A stretch of 64,000 bases of DNA, from assembly GCA_022573715.1 (NCBI GenBank), contig JACZTL010000016.1, positions 1 to 64,000 on the forward strand, in the 5' to 3' direction. Each line of letters begins with the position of its first letter. Within the stretch, counting starts at the first letter, position 1. Position numbers and translations under genes: made by a program. The notes under the pieces are model-generated. The model had not been told where the DNA came from, did not search any database, and saw nothing but the letters and a program-made list of their open reading frames with translations. Positions 9,056 to 18,805 of the stretch are shown in pieces. Origin of the DNA: Bacteroidota bacterium (GTDB lineage: Bacteria; Bacteroidota; Ignavibacteria; Ignavibacteriales; Ignavibacteriaceae).

Positions 9056-10849
9056 ATTAGCTATAGCCTGCACACCATTCCCATTAAATTTTGAATATAA
9101 CTTTTTATAGTTACCTTTTTTATCAATTACTTCCGTAAACTTTAAGCATAATTTATATTCGTAACCTTTTAATTTAAATGACAACCCGTACTTATGAGCA
9201 TCGAAACCAGAAATTATATATTGTAATTTAGTTTTGAAGTCCTCATAAATGTAAAAATATTTTTTTGAGTTTTTCATATCTAAAGCTTTTGCTATACTAG
9301 TAAACATAAACGTTCCGTCTTTATTTATTTTAGGATAAGAATCTTTTAATGTAAAATTAGTTTTATCTAATTTGTTATTATAAATAACAAGAGCTTTATT
9401 TCTACCGTATTTATTTGTATATGCAAAAACATTTCTTTCAAATTTTCCATTCTTTAAAATTGATGAGAAATATTCAAAGTTTTTTACTCCGCTAAATAAT
9501 TTCCTAATTTTCATCAATGGGAAGATCTCATAATTATGCCGGTTTAAAAATTCTTCATCAATTATTTCATTATCGTGCGGTCGGTCATATTCCATTCCGT
9601 ATTTTTCGTAAAAGCCTTCAATCTGACCATGAGCAAAAAGAGGTAATCCGGGTAAAGTAAGCATCATTACATTTATGCCAATATATTTATCTCCTTTTCC
9701 AAATTTATTTACTACTGGTTCTTCATCGGGGTTGCTCAAATAATTGACAAATCTTTTCAAAATCTCAGGATTTTCATTTAATATATTTTTAATCATTTGA
9801 TGATAATCTTCGTTCTTCTCTTGAAGCAGCATAATCATAAAAGCACTATTATAAACCCTATTCATTCCAAGTTCTTTAATAAAATACCACTCTGTCATCC
9901 AGTAGGTTTCAGCAAAAAGGAAGAGATCTTTTCTACTTTTTTTAATTTCATCTGTCAAATCTTTCCAGAATTCGTTTGGGAATTTTTTATTAAAATCTTT
10001 TTCTTCCAATGTTGCAATATATCTTGACGGTACTGAAGATGATTCAAAAGTTTTCGGGTACCACAATCTTGTAAAATGATATTTTGTCAGCATCATTGCT
10101 GCATCAATTCTTACTATTGGAAAAAGCCTGCCGATTTTTTTTATTTGATTGATTAAGGCACGGCGTACTTTAGCTTTCGTTAAGTCCAGTTGTGCGGTAT
10201 CGTTCCACGGCATGTTAGTACCGTCATTGCCGTGGTAAATATATCTAATTTTCCCAGTTTTCTTTTCTTTAAACCGAAATACAACAGCGGCATCTTTCCT
10301 GGAATAATATCCGTCTTCAATTTTTATTTCGTAATTTTTATTACTTGATAAATTTTTACCTGTAAATGAGTAATTATTAAATGGTTTAGATATTGTTTGT
10401 ATAAAATAATCAGGATGTTTGAAAAGCCAATCTGAAGTAATGCCTGTATGATTGGGTATGAAATCGCTGGCTAATTTAATCCCGAATTTTTTAGCTCTTT
10501 TTGATAAATCTAATAAAGCTTTTCGTCCTCCCAAATCCTTAGATATTTTATAATCATAAATTGAATATGCTGACGAAACACAATCAAAATTACCTGTTAA
10601 TTCTTTAATTCTTTTTGATGCCGTACTTCTTTCCCAAATTCCTATTAGCCAAAGTGCATTAAAATTTCTACTTGCAATTTCTTTCAATTCTTCGTTAGGG
10701 ATTTGGTCTAATCTCTTAATTTTTTTATTATATTTTTTACTTAATTGGTTGAGCCAGACAAGAGTGTGCTTTGTTAGAATAATTGTGTTGTTCATCCAGG
10801 CTTTGTCTTTTGAAAAATTAAGCACTTTTCTATTTAATTTTTTTTTCAT
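9041..10849 (-). CDS. GH13 (alpha-amylase) family glycoside hydrolase/transferase
   Basis: A 602-residue TIM-barrel protein with no signal peptide, so probably cytosolic. GH13 regions seen: region I DFIPNHTG, region II VRIDAAM with nucleophile Asp249, region III LFAETYW with acid/base Glu314, and region IV SNPDEEP with Asp375. The usual His before the last Asp (NHDE) is Pro374. A C-terminal beta domain follows. GH13 enzymes hydrolyse or rearrange alpha-glucans such as glycogen or maltodextrin; the exact reaction cannot be set from motifs. The segment LWLIGIWERS ... AYSIYDYKI recalls a larger GH13-containing family, so this may be a short version. It is convergent with the SDR gene and divergent from mutS. 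Confidence 0.85.
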   Translation of the reverse strand: MKKKLNRKVLNFSKDKAWMNNTIILTKHTLVWLNQLSKKYNKKIKRLDQIPNEELKEIASRNFNALWLIGIWERSTASKRIKELTGNFDCVSSAYSIYDYKISKDLGGRKALLDLSKRAKKFGIKLASDFIPNHTGITSDWLFKHPDYFIQTISKPFNNYSFTGKNLSSNKNYEIKIEDGYYSRKDAAVVFRFKEKKTGKIRYIYHGNDGTNMPWNDTAQLDLTKAKVRRALINQIKKIGRLFPIVRIDAAMMLTKYHFTRLWYPKTFESSSVPSRYIATLEEKDFNKKFPNEFWKDLTDEIKKSRKDLFLFAETYWMTEWYFIKELGMNRVYNSAFMIMLLQEKNEDYHQMIKNILNENPEILKRFVNYLSNPDEEPVVNKFGKGDKYIGINVMMLTLPGLPLFAHGQIEGFYEKYGMEYDRPHDNEIIDEEFLNRHNYEIFPLMKIRKLFSGVKNFEYFSSILKNGKFERNVFAYTNKYGRNKALVIYNNKLDKTNFTLKDSYPKINKDGTFMFTSIAKALDMKNSKKYFYIYEDFKTKLQYIISGFDAHKYGLSFKLKGYEYKLCLKFTEVIDKKGNYKKLYSKFNGNGVQAIANFLDK

Positions 10850-10983
10850 CTAATCAGTAAATTTTAGGATTTTGATACCAAAGTTAATTATAATAATTAA
10901 TATTACATCGAATAAGATCCTACATAATTGATATTCGTTCAATATTCAGGTAATTTTAAATTTATTTTTTAAAGTAAAAACTA

Positions 10984-13602
10984 ATGGCTAATACCCCCTT
11001 AATGGAACAATACACTAAGATTAAGAAGGAAAACCCTGATTCCATTCTGTTGTTCAGAATGGGGGATTTTTTTGAGACTTTTGAAGAAGACGCTAAAATT
11101 GCATCAAAGGTTTTGGGAATTACGCTTACTAAAAGATCTAACGGTGCAGCCGGTGAAGTACCTCTTGCCGGATTTCCACACCACGCTATTGATAATTATT
11201 TACCTAAATTAATTAGAGCGGGTTACAGGGTTGCAGTTTGTGAGCAGGTTGAAAATCCAAAATTTGCCAAAGGAATTGTTAAAAGGGAAGTAATTGAAAT
11301 TGTAACCCCCGGGGTTAATTTTTATGATAAACTTCTTGATCATAAAAAAAACAATTACCTAATGGGAATTTGTATTAAGGATGATTATGCCGGGATTTCG
11401 TTTTGTGATATATCAACGGGTGAATTTTATGCTTATGAAATTTCTTCTGAACAAGTACAGCAGCAAATAGAATCTATTTCTCCTTCAGAAATATTAATTC
11501 AAAAAAAAGATAAAGATTTATTTACTAGTATTATCAATAAACTTAATCTTCAAATTAGATTAACAAAACTAGAAGACTGGATATTCAATTTTGAATATTC
11601 AAAAGATCTTATCCTTGTAAATTTTAAAACGGTAACTCTAAAAGGCTTCGGACTGGAAAATTTTACTGTCGGTATTATAGCATCGGGTGCCGTCCTAAAT
11701 TACTTAAAAGAAACACAAAAAGCAGCGCTTTCTCATATAACAAAAATCTCTGCGTATAATCCGTCCGATTATATGATACTTGACCAGGCAACAAGAAGAA
11801 ATTTAGAGATAACTTACTCTATGCAGGAAGGGGCTAAAGAAGGAACACTAATTGATATACTTGATAAAACCGTAACTGCTATGGGCGGCAGGTTGCTTAA
11901 AAAATGGATATCATCTCCGCTTCTAAAAAAGGAATCAATTTTAAAAAGACTAGAGAGTGTAGAGGATTTATTAAACAAAAAAAAGATAAGAGAAAATCTT
12001 TACGATCAATTAAAAGAAATCGGTGACTTAGAAAGACTGATATCAAAAGTATGTACAGGCAGAGCTAATCCGAGAGAAGTTGTTAACCTTAAATTTTCAT
12101 TAAAAAAGATTCCCGCAATTAAAAAAGAATTATTAGGCACTGAAGTTCAGAGTCTTAATCAATTAGGAAACGAATTGAATTCCTTGGATGATATAGTTCA
12201 CACCATAGATGAAACACTAATTGATTCGCCTCCTCTCGGAATTGTTGACGGAGGAGTAATAAGAGAAGGTTATAGTCCGGAACTTGATGAGCTAAGAGAC
12301 ATTTCAATTAACGGTAAGAATTGGATTTCAGACTTTCAAAAAAATGAAAGAGAAAAACTTAATATCCCATCTTTAAAAGTTAGCTATAATAGAGTCTTCG
12401 GGTACTATATTAATATCAGCAATACTCACAAAGACAAAGTGCCGGATTATTACATACGCAAGCAAACACTTGTAAATTCGGAAAGATTTATCACTCCTGA
12501 ATTAAAAGAATTTGAGGAAAAAATTCTGCACGCCGAGGAGAAAATTTACGAATTAGAGACAGAACTTTTTAATGAACTGAGACTAAAAGTTACTGCCGAT
12601 ACAGAAGCAATACAATCAAATGCAAAATTAATTGCAATGCTTGACTGCTTTGTTTCATTTGCTCAGTGTGCGGAAGAATACAATTATATTAAACCGAAAT
12701 TATTTGAAGACGGACACATTAAAATTGTAGAGGGCAGGCATCCCGTTGTTGAAAGATTGCTTCCTCCGGGTGAAAAATTTACACCCAATGATTACAATTT
12801 AGACATTGAAAACAATCAGATAATATTACTCACAGGACCAAATATGGCTGGTAAATCCGTTTATCTCCGTCAAATTGGACTTATCGTTCTTCTTGCACAA
12901 ATCGGTTCTTTTGTTCCAGCTAAAGAAGCCGAGATAAGTCTGGCGGATAGAATATTTACCCGAGTAGGTGCGAGCGATAATATTGCCGCTGGTGAAAGCA
13001 CATTTCTTGTTGAGATGCAGGAATCAGCAAACATTTTAAATAACGCAACATCCAAAAGTTTAATCTTGTTGGATGAAGTCGGCAGGGGGACAAGTACTTT
13101 TGACGGTATTTCTATTGCTTGGGCAATTACAGAATACATACACGAGAATCCCGATGTTTCTGCCAAGACATTATTTGCCACTCATTACCACGAACTGAAT
13201 GAAATGGCAGCAATCTTTCCCAAAATAAAAAATTATAAAGTTGAAGTAAGGGAAATCGACGACAAAGTAATTTTTCTTCACAAAGTTAATCCCGGTAGAG
13301 CAGATCACAGTTACGGTATTCAGGTTGCACAAATGGCGGGTCTTCCAAAGTTTGTTACAAACAGAGCAAAAGAAATTCTTGAAAACTTGGAGACAAAGGA
13401 ACTAACATCCTACGAGACAAGAAAAGAAAAATTGAGTAAATTAAATAGAGAAGAGCAAAATCAAATTAATATGTTTGAAATAAAAGACGATAAACTTAGA
13501 GATGAAATCGAAGACATTCAAATTGATGATTTGACACCGATTGAAGCATTGAATAAGTTGAATGAATTAAAGAGAAAAGTAAAGGGCGAAAAAAAGAAAT
13601 GA
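10984..13602 (+). CDS. mutS: DNA mismatch repair protein MutS
   Basis: Recognises base mismatches and small loops and starts methyl-independent or strand-directed repair with MutL. The length of 872 residues is standard for MutS1. The mismatch-wedging Phe-x-Glu motif is F29-F30-E31 in RMGDFFETF. The ATPase has Walker A GPNMAGKS from residue 618, then DEVGRGTSTFDG (Walker B/signature) and ATHYHEL. The C-terminal tail is charged, as in tetramerising MutS. Its TGA overlaps the ATG of the next gene (ATGA), so the lipoprotein is probably translationally coupled, although it has no obvious link to repair. Confidence 0.97.
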   Translation: MANTPLMEQYTKIKKENPDSILLFRMGDFFETFEEDAKIASKVLGITLTKRSNGAAGEVPLAGFPHHAIDNYLPKLIRAGYRVAVCEQVENPKFAKGIVKREVIEIVTPGVNFYDKLLDHKKNNYLMGICIKDDYAGISFCDISTGEFYAYEISSEQVQQQIESISPSEILIQKKDKDLFTSIINKLNLQIRLTKLEDWIFNFEYSKDLILVNFKTVTLKGFGLENFTVGIIASGAVLNYLKETQKAALSHITKISAYNPSDYMILDQATRRNLEITYSMQEGAKEGTLIDILDKTVTAMGGRLLKKWISSPLLKKESILKRLESVEDLLNKKKIRENLYDQLKEIGDLERLISKVCTGRANPREVVNLKFSLKKIPAIKKELLGTEVQSLNQLGNELNSLDDIVHTIDETLIDSPPLGIVDGGVIREGYSPELDELRDISINGKNWISDFQKNEREKLNIPSLKVSYNRVFGYYINISNTHKDKVPDYYIRKQTLVNSERFITPELKEFEEKILHAEEKIYELETELFNELRLKVTADTEAIQSNAKLIAMLDCFVSFAQCAEEYNYIKPKLFEDGHIKIVEGRHPVVERLLPPGEKFTPNDYNLDIENNQIILLTGPNMAGKSVYLRQIGLIVLLAQIGSFVPAKEAEISLADRIFTRVGASDNIAAGESTFLVEMQESANILNNATSKSLILLDEVGRGTSTFDGISIAWAITEYIHENPDVSAKTLFATHYHELNEMAAIFPKIKNYKVEVREIDDKVIFLHKVNPGRADHSYGIQVAQMAGLPKFVTNRAKEILENLETKELTSYETRKEKLSKLNREEQNQINMFEIKDDKLRDEIEDIQIDDLTPIEALNKLNELKRKVKGEKKK

Positions 13603-14234
13603 AAAAAAATATTATAAAATATAAAATTAGCCTAATTATTTTGTTCCTTTTATTTGTTGCGATTTTAAATTCTTGCGGGATTGAATATACTACCGAGCAG
13701 CAAAAATATATTACATCAATTGTAAAAATGAGGAAAGTAAAAGACAATTATATGAAGAATAATCCGGGTTCACCTTTTAATGTTGATTCGAATGCTGTTT
13801 TTCAACCGCTTAATTATTATCCTGTTAGTCCTAATTTTGTATTTAATAGCAAGCTATACCGTTATGAAAAACAGGATACTGTTGATGTATACGGAACAAA
13901 GGGTGAAGTAAGAAAAACTTTAAAATTCGGTTACATTAAATTCGACTTTGAAAATAAAGAATACAAAATGAACGTTTATCAAGGACAAATAAAAAGCGGA
14001 GAGAAATATTATTCAATTTGGTTTATTGATAATACAACCGGCAAAGAAACATACGGTGTCGGAAGGTATTTAGATTTTGAATTTAATGCCGACTATAATT
14101 TTATTTATACAATTGATTTTAATCTTGCTTATAATCCCTATTGTTCTTACAGTGCAAAATACTCATGTGCTGTACCGACAAAAGATGATTATATTAATAT
14201 AGCTTTAACGGTTGGAGAAAAAAACTTTCATTAA
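13599..14234 (+). CDS. DUF1684-family lipoprotein
   Basis: A 211-residue protein with a signal peptide and lipobox ending at Cys26 (ILNSCG), predicted to be a cell-envelope lipoprotein. The C-terminal part has the hallmarks of DUF1684: YGVGRYLDFEF followed by IDFNLAYNPYCSYSAKYSCAVPTKDDYINIALTVGEK, i.e. a conserved FN-AYNP-C-Y---C--P array with two cysteines. The biochemical role is unknown. It overlaps the end of mutS by 4 bp. Confidence 0.75.
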   Translation: MKKNIIKYKISLIILFLLFVAILNSCGIEYTTEQQKYITSIVKMRKVKDNYMKNNPGSPFNVDSNAVFQPLNYYPVSPNFVFNSKLYRYEKQDTVDVYGTKGEVRKTLKFGYIKFDFENKEYKMNVYQGQIKSGEKYYSIWFIDNTTGKETYGVGRYLDFEFNADYNFIYTIDFNLAYNPYCSYSAKYSCAVPTKDDYINIALTVGEKNFH

Positions 14235-14257
14235 CTTTTCCTAAAAAGGAGAAAAAA

Positions 14258-15271
14258 TTGGTAATAGTATTAGAGAAAAATATTTCAGAAGAAAAAATTG
14301 AAACGATAATTAAAAAGCTTGAAGAATTCAAGTTCTCGGTTCATAAATCAACAGGTGTTGAACAAATTGTATTGGGCGCAATTGGTGTTCATCCTACTTT
14401 TGATATAAGAAAGGTTAAAGTACTTGACGGTGTTTCCGAGGTATATAGAATTACGGAGCCGTACAAATTAGCCAGCCGTTCATTTAAAAAAGAAAACACG
14501 GAGATTAATATTAACGGTGTTATTGTCGGTGGAAATGAAATTGAAGTTATGGCAGGGCCTTGTGCGATTGAAAACGAAGACCAAATATTTGAAATTGCAA
14601 AAATAGTTGCAGATGCCGGTGCAAAAATTTTAAGAGGCGGTGCATTTAAACCGAGAACTTCTCCTTATTCATTTCAAGGCTTGGGAGAAGAAGGATTAAA
14701 GTTATTAAGAAAAGCAGCAGATGAAAATAATTTAGTTGTAATATCTGAACTGATGGAAACAAAACAAGTCCATTTATTGGAAGAATATGTTGATATAATA
14801 CAAATAGGAGCGAGAAATATGCAGAACTTTCCTCTTCTAAAAGTTGTCGGTAAATCAAATAAACCTGTTATGCTTAAAAGAGGATTAGCTGCAAGAGTGG
14901 AAGATTTGCTGATGTCTGCTGAATATATTCTTGCAAGCGGCAACCCTAACGTAATACTTTGTGAAAGAGGAATAAGAACTTTTGAAACTTACACCAGAAA
15001 TACATTTGATATTTCTGCAATTCCTGTCATCCATAAGAGGAGCCATTTGCCCATAATTGCAGATCCTTCACACGCAATAGGCATCAGGGACAAGGTTCTT
15101 CCAATGGCAAGGGCAGCAATTGCCGCCGGTGCGGACGGAATAATGATTGAAGTACACAATCATCCCGAGCAAGCACTATCGGATGGACCGCAGTCATTAC
15201 TACCCGATCAATTTGCTGAATTAATGAAACAAATAAAACTGATAGCGGAAGTGATTGGAAGAAAGATGTAA
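14258..15271 (+). CDS. aroF: 3-deoxy-7-phosphoheptulonate synthase (DAHP synthase, type I-beta)
   Basis: Condenses phosphoenolpyruvate and erythrose 4-phosphate, the first step of the shikimate pathway. Of 337 residues, the first ~70 form a ferredoxin-like regulatory domain, as in Thermotoga-type enzymes where Tyr/Phe feedback acts, and the rest is the barrel. Motifs: AGPCAIE (metal-binding Cys), LRGGAFKPRTSPYSFQG, IGARNMQNF, LKRG and IADPSHAIG. The start is TTG, chosen because AAAGGAG sits 8 nt upstream and the N-terminal domain begins there. tyrA follows 157 bp later, beyond a hairpin, giving a small aromatic amino acid cluster. Confidence 0.94.
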   Translation: MVIVLEKNISEEKIETIIKKLEEFKFSVHKSTGVEQIVLGAIGVHPTFDIRKVKVLDGVSEVYRITEPYKLASRSFKKENTEININGVIVGGNEIEVMAGPCAIENEDQIFEIAKIVADAGAKILRGGAFKPRTSPYSFQGLGEEGLKLLRKAADENNLVVISELMETKQVHLLEEYVDIIQIGARNMQNFPLLKVVGKSNKPVMLKRGLAARVEDLLMSAEYILASGNPNVILCERGIRTFETYTRNTFDISAIPVIHKRSHLPIIADPSHAIGIRDKVLPMARAAIAAGADGIMIEVHNHPEQALSDGPQSLLPDQFAELMKQIKLIAEVIGRKM

Positions 15272-15325
15272 ATTGTAAATATAAAGAATATTTACACTTT
15301 CAGTAATTTATAGTTATAATATTAA

Positions 15326-15365
15326 AAGCCCTTGCTAAATTTAAGTAAGGGTTTGTATTTTATAT
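15326..15365 (+). terminator. Intrinsic terminator after aroF
   Basis: CCCTTGCT (15329-15336) pairs with AGTAAGGG (15344-15351) with one G-U, extended by flanking A-T pairs and followed by TTTGTATTTTATATTT. It probably reduces read-through from aroF into tyrA, which may have its own promoter. Confidence 0.6.
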
Positions 15366-15428
15366 TTAAATTGAAATCTCTTCTCAATTGGTTTAATTTT
15401 TTATATTGCTCAAAAATATTTTTGATAA

Positions 15429-16526
15429 ATGAACGCAAAAGACTTTCAAATAAATAATATTGCAATAATAGGTTTGGGACTTATTGGCGGTTCTATTGCA
15501 AAAGCTTTGAGAAAAAGTCCGATTAAATTAAAAATTGCAGCTTTCGATAATAAAGAAACAATAGAATTAGCTTTAGAGGAAAAAGTTATAGACCAAAAAT
15601 TAAATTCAATTGAAGAAGCTGCTGAATACGATTTCATAATTTTAAGTCTGCCTACAGATTTATCTTTAAAATTCTTTAAAAAGTTAATTCCACTAATAAA
15701 AAAAGATGCAATTATTTCCGATGTCTGTGGTATAAAAGGACCTTTTGAAAAAGAATGGCAAAGTGTTGAAAGCCAAGGCATCTACATCGGCGGACACCCA
15801 ATGACGGGAAAAGAAGCCGGCGGTTTCAAAAATTCCGACCCCCTTCTGTTTGAAAATACTGTTTACATTATTTCGGAGAAAGCAAAGGAGAGTGAAAAAA
15901 TTTTGGATTTTCTTCGCTTCGTAAATTTGCTTGGTGCCAGAGGAATTTATCTTGATCCTTTTCTGCACGACGATGTTGTCGCAAATGTCAGTCATCTGCC
16001 GCAGTTACTATCCGTTGCACTTCTTAATTCCGTTTCATCAAATAACGGTAATATAAATTATCTAAATTTTGCTGCTGGTGGATTTAGAGATTTAACGAGA
16101 ATCGCTTCAAGCAATTTTGATATATGGAAATCGATTATTGAGCTAAATAAAAATGACATCGTTTCTTCCATAGATACCTTTCAGAAAAATTTAGGTAGAA
16201 TAAAAAATATGGTAATAGAGGAGGATTTTGCAACTTTACGCTCTAATTTTGAAAAAGCTAAATTAAATAGGGAATCAATTCCCGAAAATAAAAAAGGATT
16301 TATTCATCCTCTGTTCGACCTGTTTATTTTTATAAAAGATGAACCCGGAATTTTGTACAAAATAACTAAAACCTTAGCCGAAAAAAATATTAATATAAAA
16401 GATATCGAACTTCAGAAAATAAGAGAAAACGTTGGGGGCACTTTTAGGTTATCATTTTCCTCAAAAAGTGAACTTGATGAATCTAAAATACTTTTAAAGA
16501 AAGCCGGTTTTTTAATTAATAATTAA
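15429..16526 (+). CDS. tyrA: Prephenate dehydrogenase with C-terminal ACT domain
   Basis: Oxidatively decarboxylates prephenate to 4-hydroxyphenylpyruvate for tyrosine synthesis. The N-terminal Rossmann motif is GLGLIGGSIAKAL (~16-28) with an acidic residue (FDNK) after the second strand, favouring NAD. The catalytic region has GGHPMTGKEAGGF and DDVVANVSHLPQLL, the latter with the conserved His-Leu-Pro. Residues ~300-365 form an ACT domain (FIFIKDEPGILYKITKTLAEKNINIKDIE is its first half), suggesting feedback by an aromatic amino acid. There is no fused chorismate mutase. Confidence 0.93.
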   Translation: MNAKDFQINNIAIIGLGLIGGSIAKALRKSPIKLKIAAFDNKETIELALEEKVIDQKLNSIEEAAEYDFIILSLPTDLSLKFFKKLIPLIKKDAIISDVCGIKGPFEKEWQSVESQGIYIGGHPMTGKEAGGFKNSDPLLFENTVYIISEKAKESEKILDFLRFVNLLGARGIYLDPFLHDDVVANVSHLPQLLSVALLNSVSSNNGNINYLNFAAGGFRDLTRIASSNFDIWKSIIELNKNDIVSSIDTFQKNLGRIKNMVIEEDFATLRSNFEKAKLNRESIPENKKGFIHPLFDLFIFIKDEPGILYKITKTLAEKNINIKDIELQKIRENVGGTFRLSFSSKSELDESKILLKKAGFLINN

Positions 16527-16538
16527 AAATAAAATATA

Positions 16539-17822
16539 TTGAAAATTCTGATTACACTTTTAATTTCTATTGCTGCTTTTGCGTTCGTTAATGCACAAAA
16601 GTTATCAGGAACAAAAGTAAAAAAAACATATTATTCTGACGGTAAAATAAAAACGCAGGGGGATTATTGGTACGACAAACTTGACGGAGAATACCTCGAA
16701 TTTTATCCAAGCGGTAAATTGTGGAAGAAATGGAAATTCAAGGACGGTGTTGAAGAAGGTAAATCCGAATGGTATTTTCCCGATGGAAAATTGAGTATTG
16801 TTTGGAACTACCGAAATGGCAAAAAAAATGGCACTTCAAAATGGCATTATGAAACAGGGGAACTTTGGGCAGAGCAATATTATATCAACGGTAAATTGGA
16901 AGGCATTACAAAAACTTATTATAAATCCGGTGAACTTCAGGGGAAATGGAAATATAAAAAAGGAATGCTAAACGGTACAAGCTTTACTTATTATAAATCC
17001 GGGGGCATAGAAGTTGAAAGAAATTTAGTGAATGATTTATTGAACGGGAAAACGTTTGTTTATTATAAAGACGGCAAAGTAGCTTTGTCAGCTTTCTTTG
17101 TAAACGATAGATTAGAGAAACAGGTGGTAGTTTATGATTTAGCCAGTAATGAAAGAGTTGTAGACGATTATTTGCACGGTGAATTACTAAACAGGACAAA
17201 ATATGATTACATGGGTAAATTTGAATCTGAAGAAAAAACAATTAAGAATTATTTTCAAACAGGTTCTTTAAAAGAAGAAATCTTTTATAGAGACGGTAAA
17301 AAACAAAACACATCAAACATATATTATCCCGATGGTTATTTAAAAGAAGAATGGGCATTTGTAAATGATACTTTAAATGGATTTTCAAGATTTTATTTTG
17401 AAGGCGGTGTATTACAGGAAGAAAGAGATTACCTAAAAGGTATTCAGCAGGGAATTACAAGAACTTATTACGATACTGGCGAATTGAAATCTGAAACCAA
17501 TTATTTAAATAATCAACCGAACGGTATCTCATTAACTTATTATAAAAACGGTAAGTTAAAAACTTCGGTAAATAAAACAAACAGAATTAGAGACGGGATG
17601 TATAAAACCTTTTTTGATAACGGGCTTTTGAAATTTACTATAAAATATAAAGACGGCAAAAGAGAAGGAGAAAAAATAAGCTATTATAAATTCGGCGGTA
17701 TAGAAAAAAGATCGAATTATAAAAATGATAAACTGGAAGGCTGGGTTACGAAATATTCAAAACAGGGTGATATTTTATCAAAGGAATTATACAAAAGCGG
17801 TTCGGTTGTTAAATCTGATTGA
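16539..17822 (+). CDS. Exported YwqK/MORN_2-like repeat protein
   Basis: A 427-residue protein with a signal peptide (residues ~1-20, ending VNAQ) followed by some 15-17 repeats of about 23 residues with the pattern YY-G-L---------G---G, e.g. TYYKSGELQGKWKYKKGMLNG. This is the MORN_2 / YwqK-type repeat, which folds as a continuous beta-hairpin solenoid. Databases often label such proteins toxin-antitoxin YwqK antitoxin, but no toxin gene is adjacent and this one is exported, so a surface or periplasmic scaffold is more plausible. The TTG start is inferred from the signal peptide; no strong ribosome site is seen. Confidence 0.75.
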   Translation: MKILITLLISIAAFAFVNAQKLSGTKVKKTYYSDGKIKTQGDYWYDKLDGEYLEFYPSGKLWKKWKFKDGVEEGKSEWYFPDGKLSIVWNYRNGKKNGTSKWHYETGELWAEQYYINGKLEGITKTYYKSGELQGKWKYKKGMLNGTSFTYYKSGGIEVERNLVNDLLNGKTFVYYKDGKVALSAFFVNDRLEKQVVVYDLASNERVVDDYLHGELLNRTKYDYMGKFESEEKTIKNYFQTGSLKEEIFYRDGKKQNTSNIYYPDGYLKEEWAFVNDTLNGFSRFYFEGGVLQEERDYLKGIQQGITRTYYDTGELKSETNYLNNQPNGISLTYYKNGKLKTSVNKTNRIRDGMYKTFFDNGLLKFTIKYKDGKREGEKISYYKFGGIEKRSNYKNDKLEGWVTKYSKQGDILSKELYKSGSVVKSD

Positions 17823-17850
17823 AAATTAATTTATTTAATATGGTGTTTAA

Positions 17851-18753
17851 ATGAGTGAAGGAAATAAAATACCGAGGAAATATAAAGTCGGTCTTTTGCA
17901 GATGAGGCTTTCAAAAAAAGGGGAAGAAAATTTGAACAAAGCAGTAAGCTGGGTGAAAGATGCTTCCTTAAGAGGTGCTAATATTATCTGCTTGCCAGAA
18001 CTTTTTAAGACAGAATATTTCTGCCAGATTGAAGATACCGATTTGTTCGACCTTGCTGAACCGGTTGACGGTAAAACCGTAAAAATTTTGAGCAATGCTG
18101 CTAAAGAAAATAACGTTGTAGTTATCGTTCCTATTTTTGAAAAGAGGAGCGAGGGTGTTTATCACAATACTACAGTTGTAATTGATGAAAATGGTAATAC
18201 AATAGGAACATACAGAAAAATGCACATTCCCGATGATCCGGCATTTTACGAAAAATTTTATTTCACACCCGGTGACTTAGGATTTAAATCATTTGATACC
18301 GGTTACGGCAAAGTAGGCACGCTTATTTGCTGGGATCAGTGGTTTCCTGAAGGTGCAAGGCTGACGGCTTTACAGGGAGCAAATATTTTATTCTATCCTG
18401 CTGCAATCGGCTGGCACCCGAAAGAAAAAGAAAAATACGGTGCAGTACAATTAGATGCCTGGAAAACAGTTCAAAGAGGGCACGCTATTGCGAACGGCGT
18501 TTACGTTGCCGCAGTTAACAGAGTAGGATTTGAAAAAAGAGTTGAAGACTCGGACGGTTTAAAGTTTTGGGGTTCATCATTCTTGGCTGATCCTCAGGGT
18601 GTTATTATTGCACAAGCTTCGGAAGAAAAAGAAGAAATTTTAATCGGCGAAATTGACATTGACCACTTGGAAAATATTAGAAGAAATTGGCCCTTTTTAA
18701 GGGACAGAAGGATAGATGCTTATTCAGATATTACTAAACGGTTAATTGATTGA
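17851..18753 (+). CDS. aguB: N-carbamoylputrescine amidase
   Basis: A nitrilase-superfamily enzyme that hydrolyses N-carbamoylputrescine to putrescine, CO2 and ammonia. The catalytic triad is readable: Glu50 (CLPELF), Lys123 (YRKMHIPDDP) and Cys160 (LICWDQWFPE). The ELF-TEYFCQ and GWHPKEKEKYG segments fit the plant/bacterial AguB group rather than other nitrilases. The 300-residue length is normal. It lies immediately upstream of agmatine deiminase, which makes its substrate, and this strengthens the assignment. Confidence 0.93.
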   Translation: MSEGNKIPRKYKVGLLQMRLSKKGEENLNKAVSWVKDASLRGANIICLPELFKTEYFCQIEDTDLFDLAEPVDGKTVKILSNAAKENNVVVIVPIFEKRSEGVYHNTTVVIDENGNTIGTYRKMHIPDDPAFYEKFYFTPGDLGFKSFDTGYGKVGTLICWDQWFPEGARLTALQGANILFYPAAIGWHPKEKEKYGAVQLDAWKTVQRGHAIANGVYVAAVNRVGFEKRVEDSDGLKFWGSSFLADPQGVIIAQASEEKEEILIGEIDIDHLENIRRNWPFLRDRRIDAYSDITKRLID

Positions 18754-18768
18754 GTATCTATTTACGCA

Positions 18769-18803
18769 GGGGTGACTCGGGAGTTACCCCAATTATTTTT
18801 GTT
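18769..18803 (+). terminator. Intrinsic terminator between aguB and aguA
   Basis: GGGGTGACT (18769-18777) pairs with AGTTACCCC (18782-18790) with one G-U and a CGGG loop, followed by AATTATTTTTGTT. It is a good terminator shape lying inside what would otherwise be a two-gene operon, so aguA may be expressed at a different level. Confidence 0.65.
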
Positions 18804-18805
18804 AA

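Noticed and set aside
16539-17822. Toxin-antitoxin system
   Set aside because: The repeat family is often labelled antitoxin, but there is no adjacent toxin gene and the protein is exported.
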